A stretch of DNA of 64,000 nt, from the NCBI GenBank assembly GCA_963995525.1, contig CAXEFP010000001.1, positions 1,888,201 through 1,952,200 on the forward strand. The letters are read 5' to 3'. Below, in pieces: positions 39,425 through 53,434 of this stretch. The DNA is from Escarpia spicata (lineage: Eukaryota; Annelida; Polychaeta; Sabellida; Siboglinidae). Below the pieces are notes generated by a model. That model ran no database searches and was not told the DNA's origin. It saw nothing but the letters and a program-made list of their open reading frames with translations. Each line of letters opens with the position of its first letter. Position 1 is the stretch's first letter. Both the position numbers and the translations under genes were made by a program.

Positions 39425-41702
39425 GAAAAAGTGCATTACAAATACCGTTTTGCTGTGATATGCATTAATTTTTTTCGAACATTTTGACATGGGACATGTT
39501 TGTCTCGTGAGTACTGAATGTACTGCTGCTTTAGACAAGATAAAACATCAAATGGGGATGAGTTTTCACACCTATAACTTACGTAATATGTTCTTGTAAC
39601 TTACGTGACGGGGATAAAACGGTAACATGCATTCCCATTTGGGGTTAATCTAGTTATGTGTGTAGCTTGATATCAATCTACCCTTCGTGAAGATTTGTAA
39701 CATGCAAAACATCTATTTGGGTAAGACCACATTAAGGATCCTTCCGCCGAAAAAGTGCATTACAAATACCGTTTTGCTGTGATATGCATTAATTTTTTTC
39801 GAACATTTTGACATGGGACATGTTTGTCTCGTGAGTACTGAATGTACTGCTGCTTTAGACAAGATAAAACATCAAATGGGGATGAGTTTTCACACCTATA
39901 ACTTACGTAATATGTTCTTGTAACTTACGTGACGGGGATAAAACGGTAACATGCATTCCCATTTGGGGTTAATCTAGTTATGTGTGTAGCTTGATATCAA
40001 TCTACCCTTCGTGAAGATTTGTAACATGCAAAACATATATTTGGGGTAAGACCACATTAAGGATCCTTCCGCCGAAAAAAGTGCACTACAAATACCGTTT
40101 TGCTGTGATATGCATTAATTTTTTTCGAACATTTTGACATGGGACATGTTTGTCTCGTGAGTACTGAATGTACTGCTGCTTTAGACAAGATAAAACATCA
40201 AATGGGGATGAGTTTTCACACCTATAACTTACGTAATATGTTCTTGTAACTTACGTGACGGGGATAAAACGGTAACATGCATTCCCATTTGGGGTTAATC
40301 TAGTTATGTGTGTAGCTTGATATCAATCTAGCCTTCGTGAAGATTTGTAACGTGCAAAACATCTATTTGGGGTAAGACCACATTAAAGATCCTTCCGCCG
40401 AAAAAAGTGCACTACAAATACCGTTTTGCTGTGATATGCATTAATTTTTTTCGAACATTTTGACATGGGACATGTTTGTCTCGTGAGTACTGAATGTACT
40501 GCTGCTTTAGACAAGATAAAACATCAAATGGGGATGAGTTTTCACACCTATAACTTACGTAATATGTTCTTGTAACTTACGTGACGGGGATAAAACGGTA
40601 ACATGCATTCCCATTTGGGGTTAATCTAGTTATGTGTGTAGCTTGATATCAATCTAGCCTTCGTGAAGATTTGTAACGTGCAAAACATCTATTTGGGGTA
40701 AGACCACATTAAAGATCCTTCCGCCGAAAAAAGTGCACTACAAATACCGTTTTGCTGTGATATGCATTAATTTTTTTCGAACACTTTGATATGGGACATG
40801 TTTGTCTCCTGAGTACTGAAGGTACTGCTGCTTTAGACATGAAAAATTTTCAAATGGGGATGAGTTTTCACACCTATAACTTACGTAATATGTTCTTGTA
40901 ACTTACGTGACGGGGATAAAACGGTAACATGCATTCCCATTTGGGGTTAATCTAGTTATGTGTGTAGCTTGATATCAATCTAGCCTTCGTGAAGATTTGT
41001 AACATGCAAAACATCTATTTGGGGTAAGACCACATTAAGGATCCTTCCGCCGAAAAAACTGCACTACAAATACCGTTTTGCTGTGATATGCATTAATTTT
41101 TTTCGAACATTTTGACATGGGACATGTTTGTCTCGTGAGTACTGAATGTACTGCTGCTTTAGACAAGATAAAACATCAAATGGGGATGAGTTTTCACACC
41201 TATAACTTACGTAATATGTTCTTGTAACTTACGTGACGGGGATAAAACGGTAACATGCATTCCCATTTGGGGTTAATCTAGTTATGTGTGTAGCTTGATA
41301 TCAATCTACCCTTCGTGAAGATTTGTAACATGCAAAACATCTATTTGGGGTAAGACCACATTAAGGATCCTTCCGCCGAAAAAAGTGCACTACAAATACC
41401 GTTTTGCTGTGATTTGCATTAATTTTTTTCGAAAACTTTGATATGGGACATGTTTGTCTCGTGAGTACTGAAGGTACTGCTGCTTTAGACAAGAAAAAAC
41501 TTCAAATGGGGATGAGTTTTCACACCTATAACTTACGTAATATGTTCTTGTAACTTACGTGACGGGGATAAAACGGTAACATGCATTCCCATTTGGGGTT
41601 AATCTAGTTATGTGTGTAGCTTGATATCAATCTACCCTTCGTGAAGATTTGTAACATGCAAAACATCTATTTGGGTAAGACCACATTAAGGATCCTTCCG
41701 CC
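39425..41702. repeat. Seven-monomer HOR with short monomers (2278 bp), copy 4
   Basis: This unit is the near-identical partner of 31289-33566, displaced by 8136 bp (25 monomers). The match continues through the next two monomers to 42353. It contains the F monomer (40726-41051) that the two intervening seven-mers lack. Confidence 0.9.
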
Positions 41703-44700
41703 GAAAAAGTGCATTACAAATACCGTTTTGCTGTGATATGCATTAATTTTTTTCAAACATTTTGACATGGGACATGTTTGTCTCGTGAGTACTGAATGTA
41801 CTGCTGCTTTAGACAAGATAAAACATCAAATGGGGATGAGTTTTCACACCTATAACTTACGTAATATGTTCTTGTAACTTACGTGACGGGGATAAAACGG
41901 TAACATGCATTCCCATTTGGGGTTAATCTAGTTATGTGTGTAGCTTGATATCAATCTACCCTTCGTGAAGATTTGTAACATGCAAAACATATATTTGGGG
42001 TAAGACCACATTAAGGATCCTTCCGCCGAAAAAAGTGCACTACAAATACCGTTTTGCTGTGATATGCATTAATTTTTTTCGAACATTTTGACATGGGACA
42101 TGTTTGTCTCGTGAGTACTGAATGTACTGCTGCTTTAGACAAGATAAAACATCAAATGGGGATGAGTTTTCACACCTATAACTTACGTAATATGTTCTTG
42201 TAACTTACGTGACGGGGATAAAACGGTAACATGCATTCCCATTTGGGGTTAATCTAGTTATGTGTGTAGCTTGATATCAATCTAGCCTTCGTGAAGATTT
42301 GTAACGTGCAAAACATCTATTTGGGGTAAGACCACATTAAAGATCCTTCCGCCGAAAAAAGTGCACTACAAATACCGTTTTGCTGTGATATGCATTAATT
42401 TTTTTCGAACACTTTGATATGGGACATGTTTGTCTCGTGAGTACTGAAGGTACTGCTGCTTTAGACAAGAAAAAACTTCAAATGGGGATGAGTTTTCACA
42501 CCTATAACTTACGTAATATGTTCTTGTAACTTACGTGACGGGGATAAAACGGTAACATGCATTCCCATTTGGGGTTAATCTAGTTATGTGTGTAGCTTGA
42601 TATCAATCTAGCCTTCGTGAAGATTTGTAACATGCAAAACATCTATTTGGGGTAAGACCACATTAAGGATCCTTCCGCCGAAAAAACTGCACTACAAATA
42701 CCGTTTTGCTGTGATATGCATTAATTTTTTTCGAACATTTTGACATGGGACATGTTTGTCTCGTGAGTACTGAATGTACTGCTGCTTTAGACAAGATAAA
42801 ACATCAAATGGGGATGAGTTTTCACACCTATAACTTACGTAATATGTTCTTGTAACTTACGTGACGGGGATAAAACGGTAACATGCATTCCCATTTGGGG
42901 TTAATCTAGTTATGTGTGTAGCTTGATATCAATCTAGCCTTCGTGAAGATTTGTAACGTGCAAAACATCTATTTGGGGTAAGACCACATTAAAGATCCTT
43001 CCGCCGAAAAAAGTGCACTACAAATACCGTTTTGCTGTGATATGCATTAATTTTTTTCGAACACTTTGATATGGGACATGTTTGTCTCGTGAGTACTGAA
43101 GGTACTGCTGCTTTAGACAAGAAAAAACTTCAAATGGGGATGAGTTTTCACACCTATAACTTACGTAATATGTTCTTGTAACTTACGTGACGGGGATAAA
43201 ACGGTAACATGCATTCCCATTTGGGGTTAATCTAGTTATGTGTGTAGCTTGATATCAATCTACCCTTCGTGAAGATTTGTAACATGCAAAACATCTATTT
43301 GGGGTAAGACCACATTAAGGATCCTTCCGCCGAAAAAAGTGCACTACAAATACCGTTTTGCTGTGATATGCATTAATTTTTTTCGAACATTTTGACATGG
43401 GACATGTTTGTCTCGTGAGTACTGAATGTACTGCTGCTTTAGACAAGATAAAACATCAAATGGGGATGAGTTTTCACACCTATAACTTACGTAATATGTT
43501 CTTGTAACTTACGTGACGGGGATAAAACGGTAACATGCATTCCCATTTGGGGTTAATCTAGTTATGTGTGTAGCTTGATATCAATCTAGCCTTCGTGAAG
43601 ATTTGTAACATGCAAAACATCTATTTGGGGTAAGACCACATTAAAGATCCTTCCGCCGAAAAAAGTGCACTACAAATACCGTTTTGCTGTGATATGCATT
43701 AATTTTTTTCGAACACTTTGATATGGGACATGTTTGTCTCCTGAGTACTGAAGGTACTGCTGCTTTAGACATGAAAAATTTTCAAATGGGGATGAGTTTT
43801 CACACCTATAACTTACGTAATATGTTCTTGTAACTTACGTGACGGGGATAAAACGGTAACATGCATTCCCATTTGGGGTTAATCTAGTTATGTGTGTAGC
43901 TTGATATCAATCTAGCCTTCGTGAAGATTTGTAACATGCAAAACATCTATTTGGGGTAAGACCACATTAAGGATCCTTCCGCCGAAAAAACTGCACTACA
44001 AATACCGTTTTGCTGTGATATGCATTAATTTTTTTCGAACATTTTGACATGGGACATGTTTGTCTCGTGAGTACTGAATGTACTGCTGCTTTAGACAAGA
44101 TAAAACATCAAATGGGGATGAGTTTTCTCACCTATAACTTACGTAATATGTTCTTGTAACTTACGTGACGGGGATAAAACGGTAACATGCATTCCCATTT
44201 GGGGTTAATCTAGTTATGTGTGTAGCTTGATATCAATCTACCCTTCGTGAAGATTTGTAACATGCAAAACATCTATTTGGGGTAAGACCACATTAAGGAT
44301 CCTTCCGCCGAAAAAAGTGCACTACAAATACCGTTTTGCTGTGATTTGCATTAATTTTTTTTGAAAACTTTGATATGGGACATGTTTGTCTCGTGAGTAC
44401 TGAAGGTACTGCTGCTTTAGACAAGAAAAAACTTCAAATGGGGATGAGTTTTCACACCTATAACTTACGTAATATGTTCTTGTAACTTACGTGACGGGGA
44501 TAAAACGGTAACATGCATTCCCATTTGGGGTTAATCTAGTTATGTGTGTAGCTTGATATCAATCTACCCTTCGTGAAGATTTGTAACATGCAAAACATCT
44601 ATTTGGGTAAGACCACATTAAGGATCCTTCCGCCGAAAAAGTGCATTACAAATACCGTTTTGCTGTGATATGCATTAATTTTTTTCGAACATTTTGACAT

Positions 44701-46263
44701 GGGACATGTTTGTCTCGTGAGTACTGAATGTACTGCTGCTTTAGACAAGATAAAACATCAAATGGGGATGAGTTTTCACACCTATAACTTACGTAATATG
44801 TTCTTGTAACTTACGTGACGGGGATAAAACGGTAACATGCATTCCCATTTGGGGTTAATCTAGTTATGTGTGTAGCTTGATATCAATCTACCCTTCGTGA
44901 AGATTTGTAACATGCAAAACATATATTTGGGGTAAGACCACATTAAGGATCCTTCCGCCGAAAAAAGTGCACTACAAATACCGTTTTGCTGTGATATGCA
45001 TTAATTTTTTTCGAACATTTTGACATGGGACATGTTTGTCTCGTGAGTACTGAATGTACTGCTGCTTTAGACAAGATAAAACATCAAATGGGGATGAGTT
45101 TTCACACCTATAACTTACGTAATATGTTCTTGTAACTTACGTGACGGGGATAAAACGGTAACATGCATTCCCATTTGGGGTTAATCTAGTTATGTGTGTA
45201 GCTTGATATCAATCTAGCCTTCGTGAAGATTTGTAACGTGCAAAACATCTATTTGGGGTAAGACCACATTAAAGATCCTTCCGCCGAAAAAAGTGCACTA
45301 CAAATACCGTTTTGCTGTGATATGCATTAATTTTTTTCGAACACTTTGATATGGGACATGTTTGTCTCGTGAGTACTGAAGGTACTGCTGCTTTAGACAA
45401 GAAAAAACTTCAAATGGGGATGAGTTTTCACACCTATAACTTACGTAATATGTTCTTGTAACTTACGTGACGGGGATAAAACGGTAACATGCATTCCCAT
45501 TTGAGGTTAATCTAGTTATGTGTGTAGCTTGATATCAATCTAGCCTTCGTGAAGATTTGTAACATGCAAAACATCTATTTGGGGTAAGACCACATTAAGG
45601 ATCCTTCCGCCGAAAAAACTGCACTACAAATACCGTTTTGCTGTGATATGCATTAATTTTTTTCGAACATTTTGACATGGGACATGTTTGTCTCGTGAGT
45701 ACTGAATGTACTGCTGCTTTAGACAAGATAAAACATCAAATGGGGATGAGTTTTCACACCTATAACTTACGTAATATGTTCTTGTAACTTACGTGACGGG
45801 GATAAAACGGTAACATGCATTCCCATTTGGGGTTAATCTAGTTATGTGTGTAGCTTGATATCAATCTAGCCTTCGTGAAGATTTGTAACGTCCAAAACAT
45901 CTATTTGGGGTAAGACCACATTAAAGATCCTTCCGCCGAAAAAAGTGCACTACAAATACCGTTTTGCTGTGATATGCATTAATTTTTTTCTAACACTTTG
46001 ATATGGGACATGTTTGTCTCGTGAGTACTGAAGGTACTGCTGCTTTAGACAAGAAAAAACTTCAAATGGGGATGAGTTTTCACACCTATAACTTACGTAA
46101 TATGTTCTTGTAACTTACGTGACGGGGATAAAACGGTAACATGCATTCCCATTTGGGGTTAATCTAGTTATGTGTGTAGCTTGATATCAATCTACCCTTC
46201 GTGAAGATTTGTAACATGCAAAACATCTATTTGGGGTAAGACCACATTAAGGATCCTTCCGCC
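41703..46263. repeat. Array segment, monomers 129-142
   Basis: Fourteen monomers without a clean internal period. Short 325-bp monomers start at 41703 and 44635, 2932 bp apart (9 monomers). An F monomer lies at 43658-43983. The final trio is a B type with TTTGAGGTT (45286), a C8 A type ending in ACGT and AAGATCC (45612), and a B type with TTCTAACAC (45938). This trio recurs at 54086 and 58650, where it opens the 14-mer. Confidence 0.86.
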
Positions 46264-47893
46264 GAAAAAAGTGCACTACAAATACCGTTTTGCTGTGATA
46301 TGCATTAATTTTTTTCGAACATTTTGACATGGGACATGTTTGTCTCGTGAGTACTGAATGTACTGCTGCTTTAGACAAGATAAAACATCAAATGGGGATG
46401 AGTTTTCACACCTATAACTTACGTAATATGTTCTTGTAACTTACGTGACGGGGATAAAACGGTAACATGCATTCCCATTTGGGGTTAATCTAGTTATGTG
46501 TGTAGCTTGATATCAATCTAGCCTTCGTGAAGATTTGTAACGTGCAAAACATCTATTTGGGGTAAGACCACATTAAAGATCCTTCCGCCGAAAAAAGTGC
46601 ACTACAAATACCGTTTTGCTGTGATGTGCATTAATTTGTTTCGAACATTTTGACATGGGACATGTTTGTCTCGTGAGTACTGAATGTACTGCTGCTTTAG
46701 ACAAGATAAAACATCAAATGGGGATGAGTTTTCACACCTATAACTTACGTAATATGTTCTTGTAACTTACGTGACGGGGATAAAACGGTAACATGCATTC
46801 CCATTTGGGGTTAATCTAGTTATGTGTGTAGCTTGATATCAATCTAGCCTTCGTGAAGATTTGTAACATGCAAAACATCTATTTGGGGTAAGACCACAGT
46901 AAGGATCCTTCCGCCGAAAAAAGTGCACTACAAATACCGTTTTGCTGTGATATGCATTAATTTTTTTCGAACATTTTGACATGGGACATGTTTGTCTCGT
47001 GAGTACTGAATGTACTGCTGCTTTAGACAAGATAAAACATCAAATGGGGATGAGTTTTCACACCTATAACTTACGTAATATGTTCTTGTAACTTACGTGA
47101 CGGGGATAAAACGGTAACATGCATTCCCATTTGGGGTTAATCTAGTTATGTGTGTAGCTTGATATCAATCTAGCCTTCGTGAAGATTTGTAACATGCAAA
47201 TCATCTATTTGGGATAAGACCACATTAAGGATCCTTCCGCCGAAAAAAGTGCACTACAAATACCGTTTTGCTGTGATATGCATTAATTTTTTTCGAACAC
47301 TTTGACATGGGACATGTTTGTCTCGTGAGTACTGAATGTACTGCTGCTTTAGATAAGAAAAAACTTCAAATGGGGATTAGTTTTCACACCTATAACTTAC
47401 GTAATATGTTCTTGTAACTTACGTGACGGAGATAGAACGGTAACATGCATTCCCATTTGTGATTAATCTAGTTATGTGTGTAGCTTGATATCAATCTAGC
47501 CTTCGTGAAGAGTTGTAACATGCAAAACATCTATTTGGGGTAAAACCACATTAAAGATCCTTCCGCCGAAAAAAGTGCACTACAAATACCGTTTTGCTGT
47601 GATATGCATTAATTTTTTTCGAACACTTTGATATGGGACATGTTTGTCTCGTGAGTACTGAAGGTACTGCTGCTTTAGACAAGAAAAAACTTCAAATGGG
47701 GATGAGTTTTCATACCTATAACTTACGTAATATGTTCTTGTAACTTACGTGACGGGGATAAAACGGTAACATGCATTCCCATTTGGGGTTAATCTAGTTA
47801 TGTGTGTAGCTTGATATCAATCTACCCTTCGTGAAGATTTGTAACATGCAAAACATCTATTTGGGGTAAGACCACATTAAGGATCCTTCCGCC
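46264..47893. repeat. Five-monomer HOR, copy 1 (1630 bp)
   Basis: The order is an ACGTGC/AAGATCC A type, a GATGTGC A type with CCACAGTAAGG, an A type with AAATCATC and TGGGATAAG, a highly divergent monomer (47242-47567), and a B type with TTCATACCT. The change CACATT to CACAGT removes a minus-strand stop codon and creates a 63-codon open frame at 46839-47030. I regard that frame as accidental. Confidence 0.93.
47242..47567. repeat. Divergent monomer type of the five-mer
   Basis: This monomer carries a cluster of changes almost absent elsewhere: AGATAAG, GGATTAG, GACGGAG, ATAGAAC, TTGTGATT, GAAGAGTTG and TAAAACC. It also mixes C59 of type B with C65 and T96 of type A. Copies lie at 48872-49197, 50502-50827, 56042-56367 (with G49) and 60606-60931, always in the same neighbour context. 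It is the most diverged monomer class in the window. Confidence 0.88.
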
Positions 47894-49523
47894 GAAAAAA
47901 GTGCACTACAAATACCGTTTTGCTGTGATATGCATTAATTTTTTTCGAACATTTTGACATGGGACATGTTTGTCTCGTGAGTACTGAATGTACTGCTGCT
48001 TTAGACAAGATAAAACATCAAATGGGGATGAGTTTTCACACCTATAACTTACGTAATATGTTCTTGTAACTTACGTGACGGGGATAAAACGGTAACATGC
48101 ATTCCCATTTGGGGTTAATCTAGTTATGTGTGTAGCTTGATATCAATCTAGCCTTCGTGAAGATTTGTAACGTGCAAAACATCTATTTGGGGTAAGACCA
48201 CATTAAAGATCCTTCCGCCGAAAAAAGTGCACTACAAATACCGTTTTGCTGTGATGTGCATTAATTTGTTTCGAACATTTTGACATGGGACATGTTTGTC
48301 TCGTGAGTACTGAATGTACTGCTGCTTTAGACAAGATAAAACATCAAATGGGGATGAGTTTTCACACCTATAACTTACGTAATATGTTCTTGTAACTTAC
48401 GTGACGGGGATAAAACGGTAACATGCATTCCCATTTGGGGTTAATCTAGTTATGTGTGTAGCTTGATATCAATCTAGCCTTCGTGAAGATTTGTAACATG
48501 CAAAACATCTATTTGGGGTAAGACCACAGTAAGGATCCTTCCGCCGAAAAAAGTGCACTACAAATACCGTTTTGCTGTGATATGCATTAATTTTTTTCGA
48601 ACATTTTGACATGGGACATGTTTGTCTCGTGAGTACTGAATGTACTGCTGCTTTAGACAAGATAAAACATCAAATGGGGATGAGTTTTCACACCTATAAC
48701 TTACGTAATATGTTCTTGTAACTTACGTGACGGGGATAAAACGGTAACATGCATTCCCATTTGGGGTTAATCTAGTTATGTGTGTAGCTTGATATCAATC
48801 TAGCCTTCGTGAAGATTTGTAACATGCAAATCATCTATTTGGGATAAGACCACATTAAGGATCCTTCCGCCGAAAAAAGTGCACTACAAATACCGTTTTG
48901 CTGTGATATGCATTAATTTTTTTCGAACACTTTGACATGGGACATGTTTGTCTCGTGAGTACTGAATGTACTGCTGCTTTAGATAAGAAAAAACTTCAAA
49001 TGGGGATTAGTTTTCACACCTATAACTTACGTAATATGTTCTTGTAACTTACGTGACGGAGATAGAACGGTAACATGCATTCCCATTTGTGATTAATCTA
49101 GTTATGTGTGTAGCTTGATATCAATCTAGCCTTCGTGAAGAGTTGTAACATGCAAAACATCTATTTGGGGTAAAACCACATTAAAGATCCTTCCGCCGAA
49201 AAAAGTGCACTACAAATACCGTTTTGCTGTGATATGCATTAATTTTTTTCGAACACTTTGATATGGGACATGTTTGTCTCGTGAGTACTGAAGGTACTGC
49301 TGCTTTAGACAAGAAAAAACTTCAAATGGGGATGAGTTTTCATACCTATAACTTACGTAATATGTTCTTGTAACTTACGTGACGGGGATAAAACGGTAAC
49401 ATGCATTCCCATTTGGGGTTAATCTAGTTATGTGTGTAGCTTGATATCAATCTACCCTTCGTGAAGATTTGTAACATGCAAAACATCTATTTGGGGTAAG
49501 ACCACATTAAGGATCCTTCCGCC
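47894..49523. repeat. Five-monomer HOR, copy 2 (1630 bp)
   Basis: I could find no difference from copy 1 over 1630 bp when reading the diagnostic sites and flanks. Such identity implies a duplication too recent to have accumulated mutations, or recent conversion. Confidence 0.92.
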
Positions 49524-51152
49524 GAAAAAAGTGCACTACAAATACCGTTTTGCTGTGATATGCATTAATTTTTTTCGAACATTTTGACATGGGACATGTT
49601 TGTCTCGTGAGTACTGAATGTACTGCTGCTTTAGACAAGATAAAACATCAAATGGGGATGAGTTTTCACACCTATAACTTACGTAATATGTTCTTGTAAC
49701 TTACGTGACGGGGATAAAACGGTAACATGCATTCCCATTTGGGGTTAATCTAGTTATGTGTGTAGCTTGATATCAATCTAGCCTTCGTGAAGATTTGTAA
49801 CGTGCAAAATATATATTTGGGGTAAGACCACATTAAAGATCCTTCCGCCGAAAAAAGTGCACTACAAATACCGTTTTGCTGTGATGTGCATTAATTTTTT
49901 TCGAACATTTTGACATGGGACATGTTTGTCTCGTGAGTACTGAATGTACTGCTGCTTTAGACAAGATAAAACATCAAATGGGGATGAGTTTTCACACCTA
50001 TAACTTACGTAATATGTTCTTGTAACTTACGTGACGGGGATAAAACGGTAACATGCATTCCCATTTGGGGTTAATCTAGTTATGTGTGTAGCTTGATATC
50101 AATCTAGCCTTCGTGAAGATTTGTAACATGCAAAACATCTATTTGGGGTAAGACCACAGTAAGGATCCTTCCGCCGAAAAAAGTGCACTACAAATACCGT
50201 TTTGCTGTGATATGCATTAATTTTTTTCGAACATTTTGACATGGGACATGTTTGTCTCGTGAGTACTGAATGTACTGCTGCTTTAGACAAGATAAAACAT
50301 CAAATGGGGATGAGTTTTCACACCTATAACTTACGTAATATGTTCTTGTAACTTACGTGACGGGGATAAAACGGTAACATGCATTCCCATTTGGGGTTAA
50401 TCTAGTTATGTGTGTAGCTTGATATCAATCTAGCCTTCGTGAAGATTTGTAACATGCAAATCATCTATTTGGGATAAGACCACATTAAGGATCCTTCCGC
50501 CGAAAAAAGTGCACTACAAATACCGTTTTGCTGTGATATGCATTAATTTTTTTCGAACACTTTGACATGGGACATGTTTGTCTCGTGAGTACTGAATGTA
50601 CTGCTGCTTTAGATAAGAAAAAACTTCAAATGGGGATTAGTTTTCACACCTATAACTTACGTAATATGTTCTTGTAACTTACGTGACGGAGATAGAACGG
50701 TAACATGCATTCCCATTTGTGATTAATCTAGTTATGTGTGTAGCTTGATATCAATCTAGCCTTCGTGAAGAGTTGTAACATGCAAAACATCTATTTGGGG
50801 TAAAACCACATTAAAGATCCTTCCGCCGAAAAAAGTGCACTACAAATACCGTTTTGCTGTGATATGCATTAATTTTTTTCGAACACTTTGATATGGGACA
50901 TGTTTGTCTCGTGAGTACTGAAGGTACTGCTGCTTTAGACAAGAAAAAACTTCAAATGGGGATGAGTTTTCATACCTATAACTTACGTAATATGTTCTTG
51001 TAACTTACGTGACGGGGATAAAACGGTAACATGCATTCCCATTTGGGGTTAATCTAGTTATGTGTGTAGCTTGATATCAATCTAGCCTTCGTGAAGATTT
51101 GTAACATGCAAAACATCTATTTGGGGTAAGACCACATTAAGGATCCTTCCGC
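49524..51152. repeat. Five-monomer HOR, copy 3 (1629 bp)
   Basis: This copy has the same monomer order with a few changes. The first monomer reads CAAAATATATATTT, the second has lost the G49 variant, and the last has CTAGCC instead of CTACCC. A one-base deletion in the terminal CCGCC (51151-51152) shortens the last monomer to 325 bp and shifts the minus-strand frame there. Confidence 0.92.
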
Positions 51153-53434
51153 GAAAAAAGTGCACTACAAATATCGTTTTGCTGTGATATGCATTAATTT
51201 TTTTCGAACATTTTGACATGGGACATGTTTGTCTCGTGAGTACTGAATGTACTGCTGCTTTAGACAAGATAAAACATCAAATGGGGATGAGTTTTCACAC
51301 CTATAACTTACGTAATATGTTCTTGTAACTTACGTGACGGGGATAAAACGGTAACATGCATTCCCATTTGGGGTTAATCTAGTTATGTGTGTAGCTTGAT
51401 ATCAATCTAGCCTTCGTGAAGATTTGTAACATGCAAAACATATATTTGGGGTAAGACCACATTAAATATCCTTCCGCCGAAAAAAGTGCATTACAAATAC
51501 CGTTTTGCTGTGATATGCATTAATTTGTTTCGAACACTTTGATATGGGACATGTTTGTCTCGTGAGTACTGAAGGTACTGCTGCTTTAGACAAGATAAAA
51601 CATCAAATGGGGATGAGTTTTCACACCTATAACTTACCTAATATGTTCTTGTAACTTACGTGACGGGGATAAAACGGTAACATGCATTCCCATTTGGGGT
51701 TAATCTAGTTATGTGTGTAGCTTGATATCAATCTAGCCTTCGTGAAGATTTGTAACGTGCAAAACATCTAGTTGGGGTAAGACCACATTAAAGATCCTTC
51801 CGCCGAAAAAAATGCACTACAAATACCGTTTTGCTGTGATATGCATTAATTTTTTTCGAAAATTTTGACATGGGACATGTTTGTCTCGTGAGTACTGAAT
51901 GTACTGCTGCTTTAGACAAGATAAAACATCAAATGGGGATGAGTTTTCACACCTATAACTTACGTAATATGTTCTTGTAACTTACGTGACGGGGATAAAA
52001 CGGTAACATGCATTCCCATTTGGGGTTAATCTAGTTATGTGTGTAGCTTGATATCAATCTAGCCTTCGTGAAGATTTGTAACGTGCAAAACATCTATTTG
52101 GGGTAAGACCACATTAAAGATCCTTCCGCCGAAAAAAGTGCACTACAAATACCGTTTTGCTGTGATATGCATTAATTTTTTTCGAACACTTTGATATGGG
52201 ACATGTTTGTCTCGTGAGTACTGAAGGTACTGCTGCTTTAGACATGAAAAATTTTCAAATGGGGATGAGTTTTCACACCTATAACTTACGTAATATGTTC
52301 TTGTAACTTACGTGACGGGGATAAAACGGTAACATGCATTCCCATTTGGGGTTAATCTAGTTATGTGTGTAGCTTGATATCAATCTAGCCTTCGTGAAGA
52401 TTTGTAACATGCAAAACATCTATTTGGGGTAAGACCACATTAAATATCCTTCCGCCGAAAAAAGTGCATTACAAATACCGTTTTGCTGTGATATGCATTA
52501 ATTTTTTTCGAACACTTTGATATGGGACATGTTTGTCTCGTGAGTACTGAAGGTACTGCTGCTTTAGACAAGAAAAAACTTCAAATGGGGATGAGTTTTC
52601 ACACCTATAACTTACGTAATATGTTCTTGTAACTTACGTGACGGGGATCAAACGGTAACATGCATTCCCATTTGGGGTTAAGCTAGTTATGTGTGTAGCT
52701 TGATATCAATCTACCCTTCGTGAAGATTTGTAACATGCAAAACATCTATTTGGGGTAAGACCACATTAAGGATCCTTCCGCCGAAAAAAGTGCACTACAA
52801 ATACCGTTTTGCTGTGATATGCATTAATTTGTTTCGAACATTTTGATATGGGACATGTTTGTCTCGTGAGTACTGAAGGTACTGCTGCTTTAGACAAGAT
52901 AAAACATCAAATGGGGATGAGTTTTCACACCTATAACTTACCTAATATGTTCTTGTAACTTACGTGACGGGGATAAAACGGTAACATGCATTCCCATTTG
53001 GGGTTAATCTAGTTATGTGTGTTAACTTGATATCAATCTAGCCTTCGTGAAGATTTGTAACGTGCAAAACATCTATTTGGGGTAAGACCACATTAAAGAT
53101 CCTTCCGCCGAAAAAAGTGCACTACAAATACCGTTTTGCTGTGATATGCATTAATTTTTTTCGAACACTTTGATATGGGACATGTTTGTCTCGTGAGTAC
53201 TGAAGGTACTGCTGCTTTAGACAAGAAAAAACTTCAAATGGGGATGAGTTTTCACACCTATAACTTACGTAATATGTTCTTGTAACTTACGTGACGGGGA
53301 TAAAACGGTAACATGCATTCCCATTTGGGGTTAATCTAGTTATGTGTGTAGCTTGATATCAATCTACCCTTCGTGAAGATTTGTAACATGCAAAACATCT
53401 ATTTGGGTAAGACCACATTAAGGATCCTTCCGCC
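51153..53434. repeat. Mixed monomers between HOR blocks, monomers 158-164
   Basis: Seven monomers with no repeated order: an AATATCG A type, a T13 B type with CATCTAGTTGG, a GAAAAAAATGCAC A type (51805), an F-like monomer with CTCGTGAG (52131), a T13 type with GGATCAAACG, a mosaic with CTTACC, and a three-G B type. The mosaic (52783-53109, 327 bp) has a one-base insertion and a substitution giving GTTAAC at 53021-53026, which I noticed nowhere else. The block looks like a junction of exchanged arrays. Confidence 0.82.

Noticed and set aside
46839..47030. 63-codon minus-strand open frame, repeated at 48469, 50099, 55639, 57269, 60203 and 61834
   Set aside because: It exists because one T-to-G change (CACATT to CACAGT) removes a stop codon in one monomer type. 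It begins at a TTG, recurs only because that monomer is part of the HOR, and is closed in nearly all other monomers. There is no sign of coding constraint.
51082..51267. 61-codon minus-strand open frame
   Set aside because: It is opened by a one-base deletion at 51151-51152 that shifts past the usual stop. Its C-terminal part differs from the 63-codon version only through the frameshift. It is an accident of the satellite sequence.
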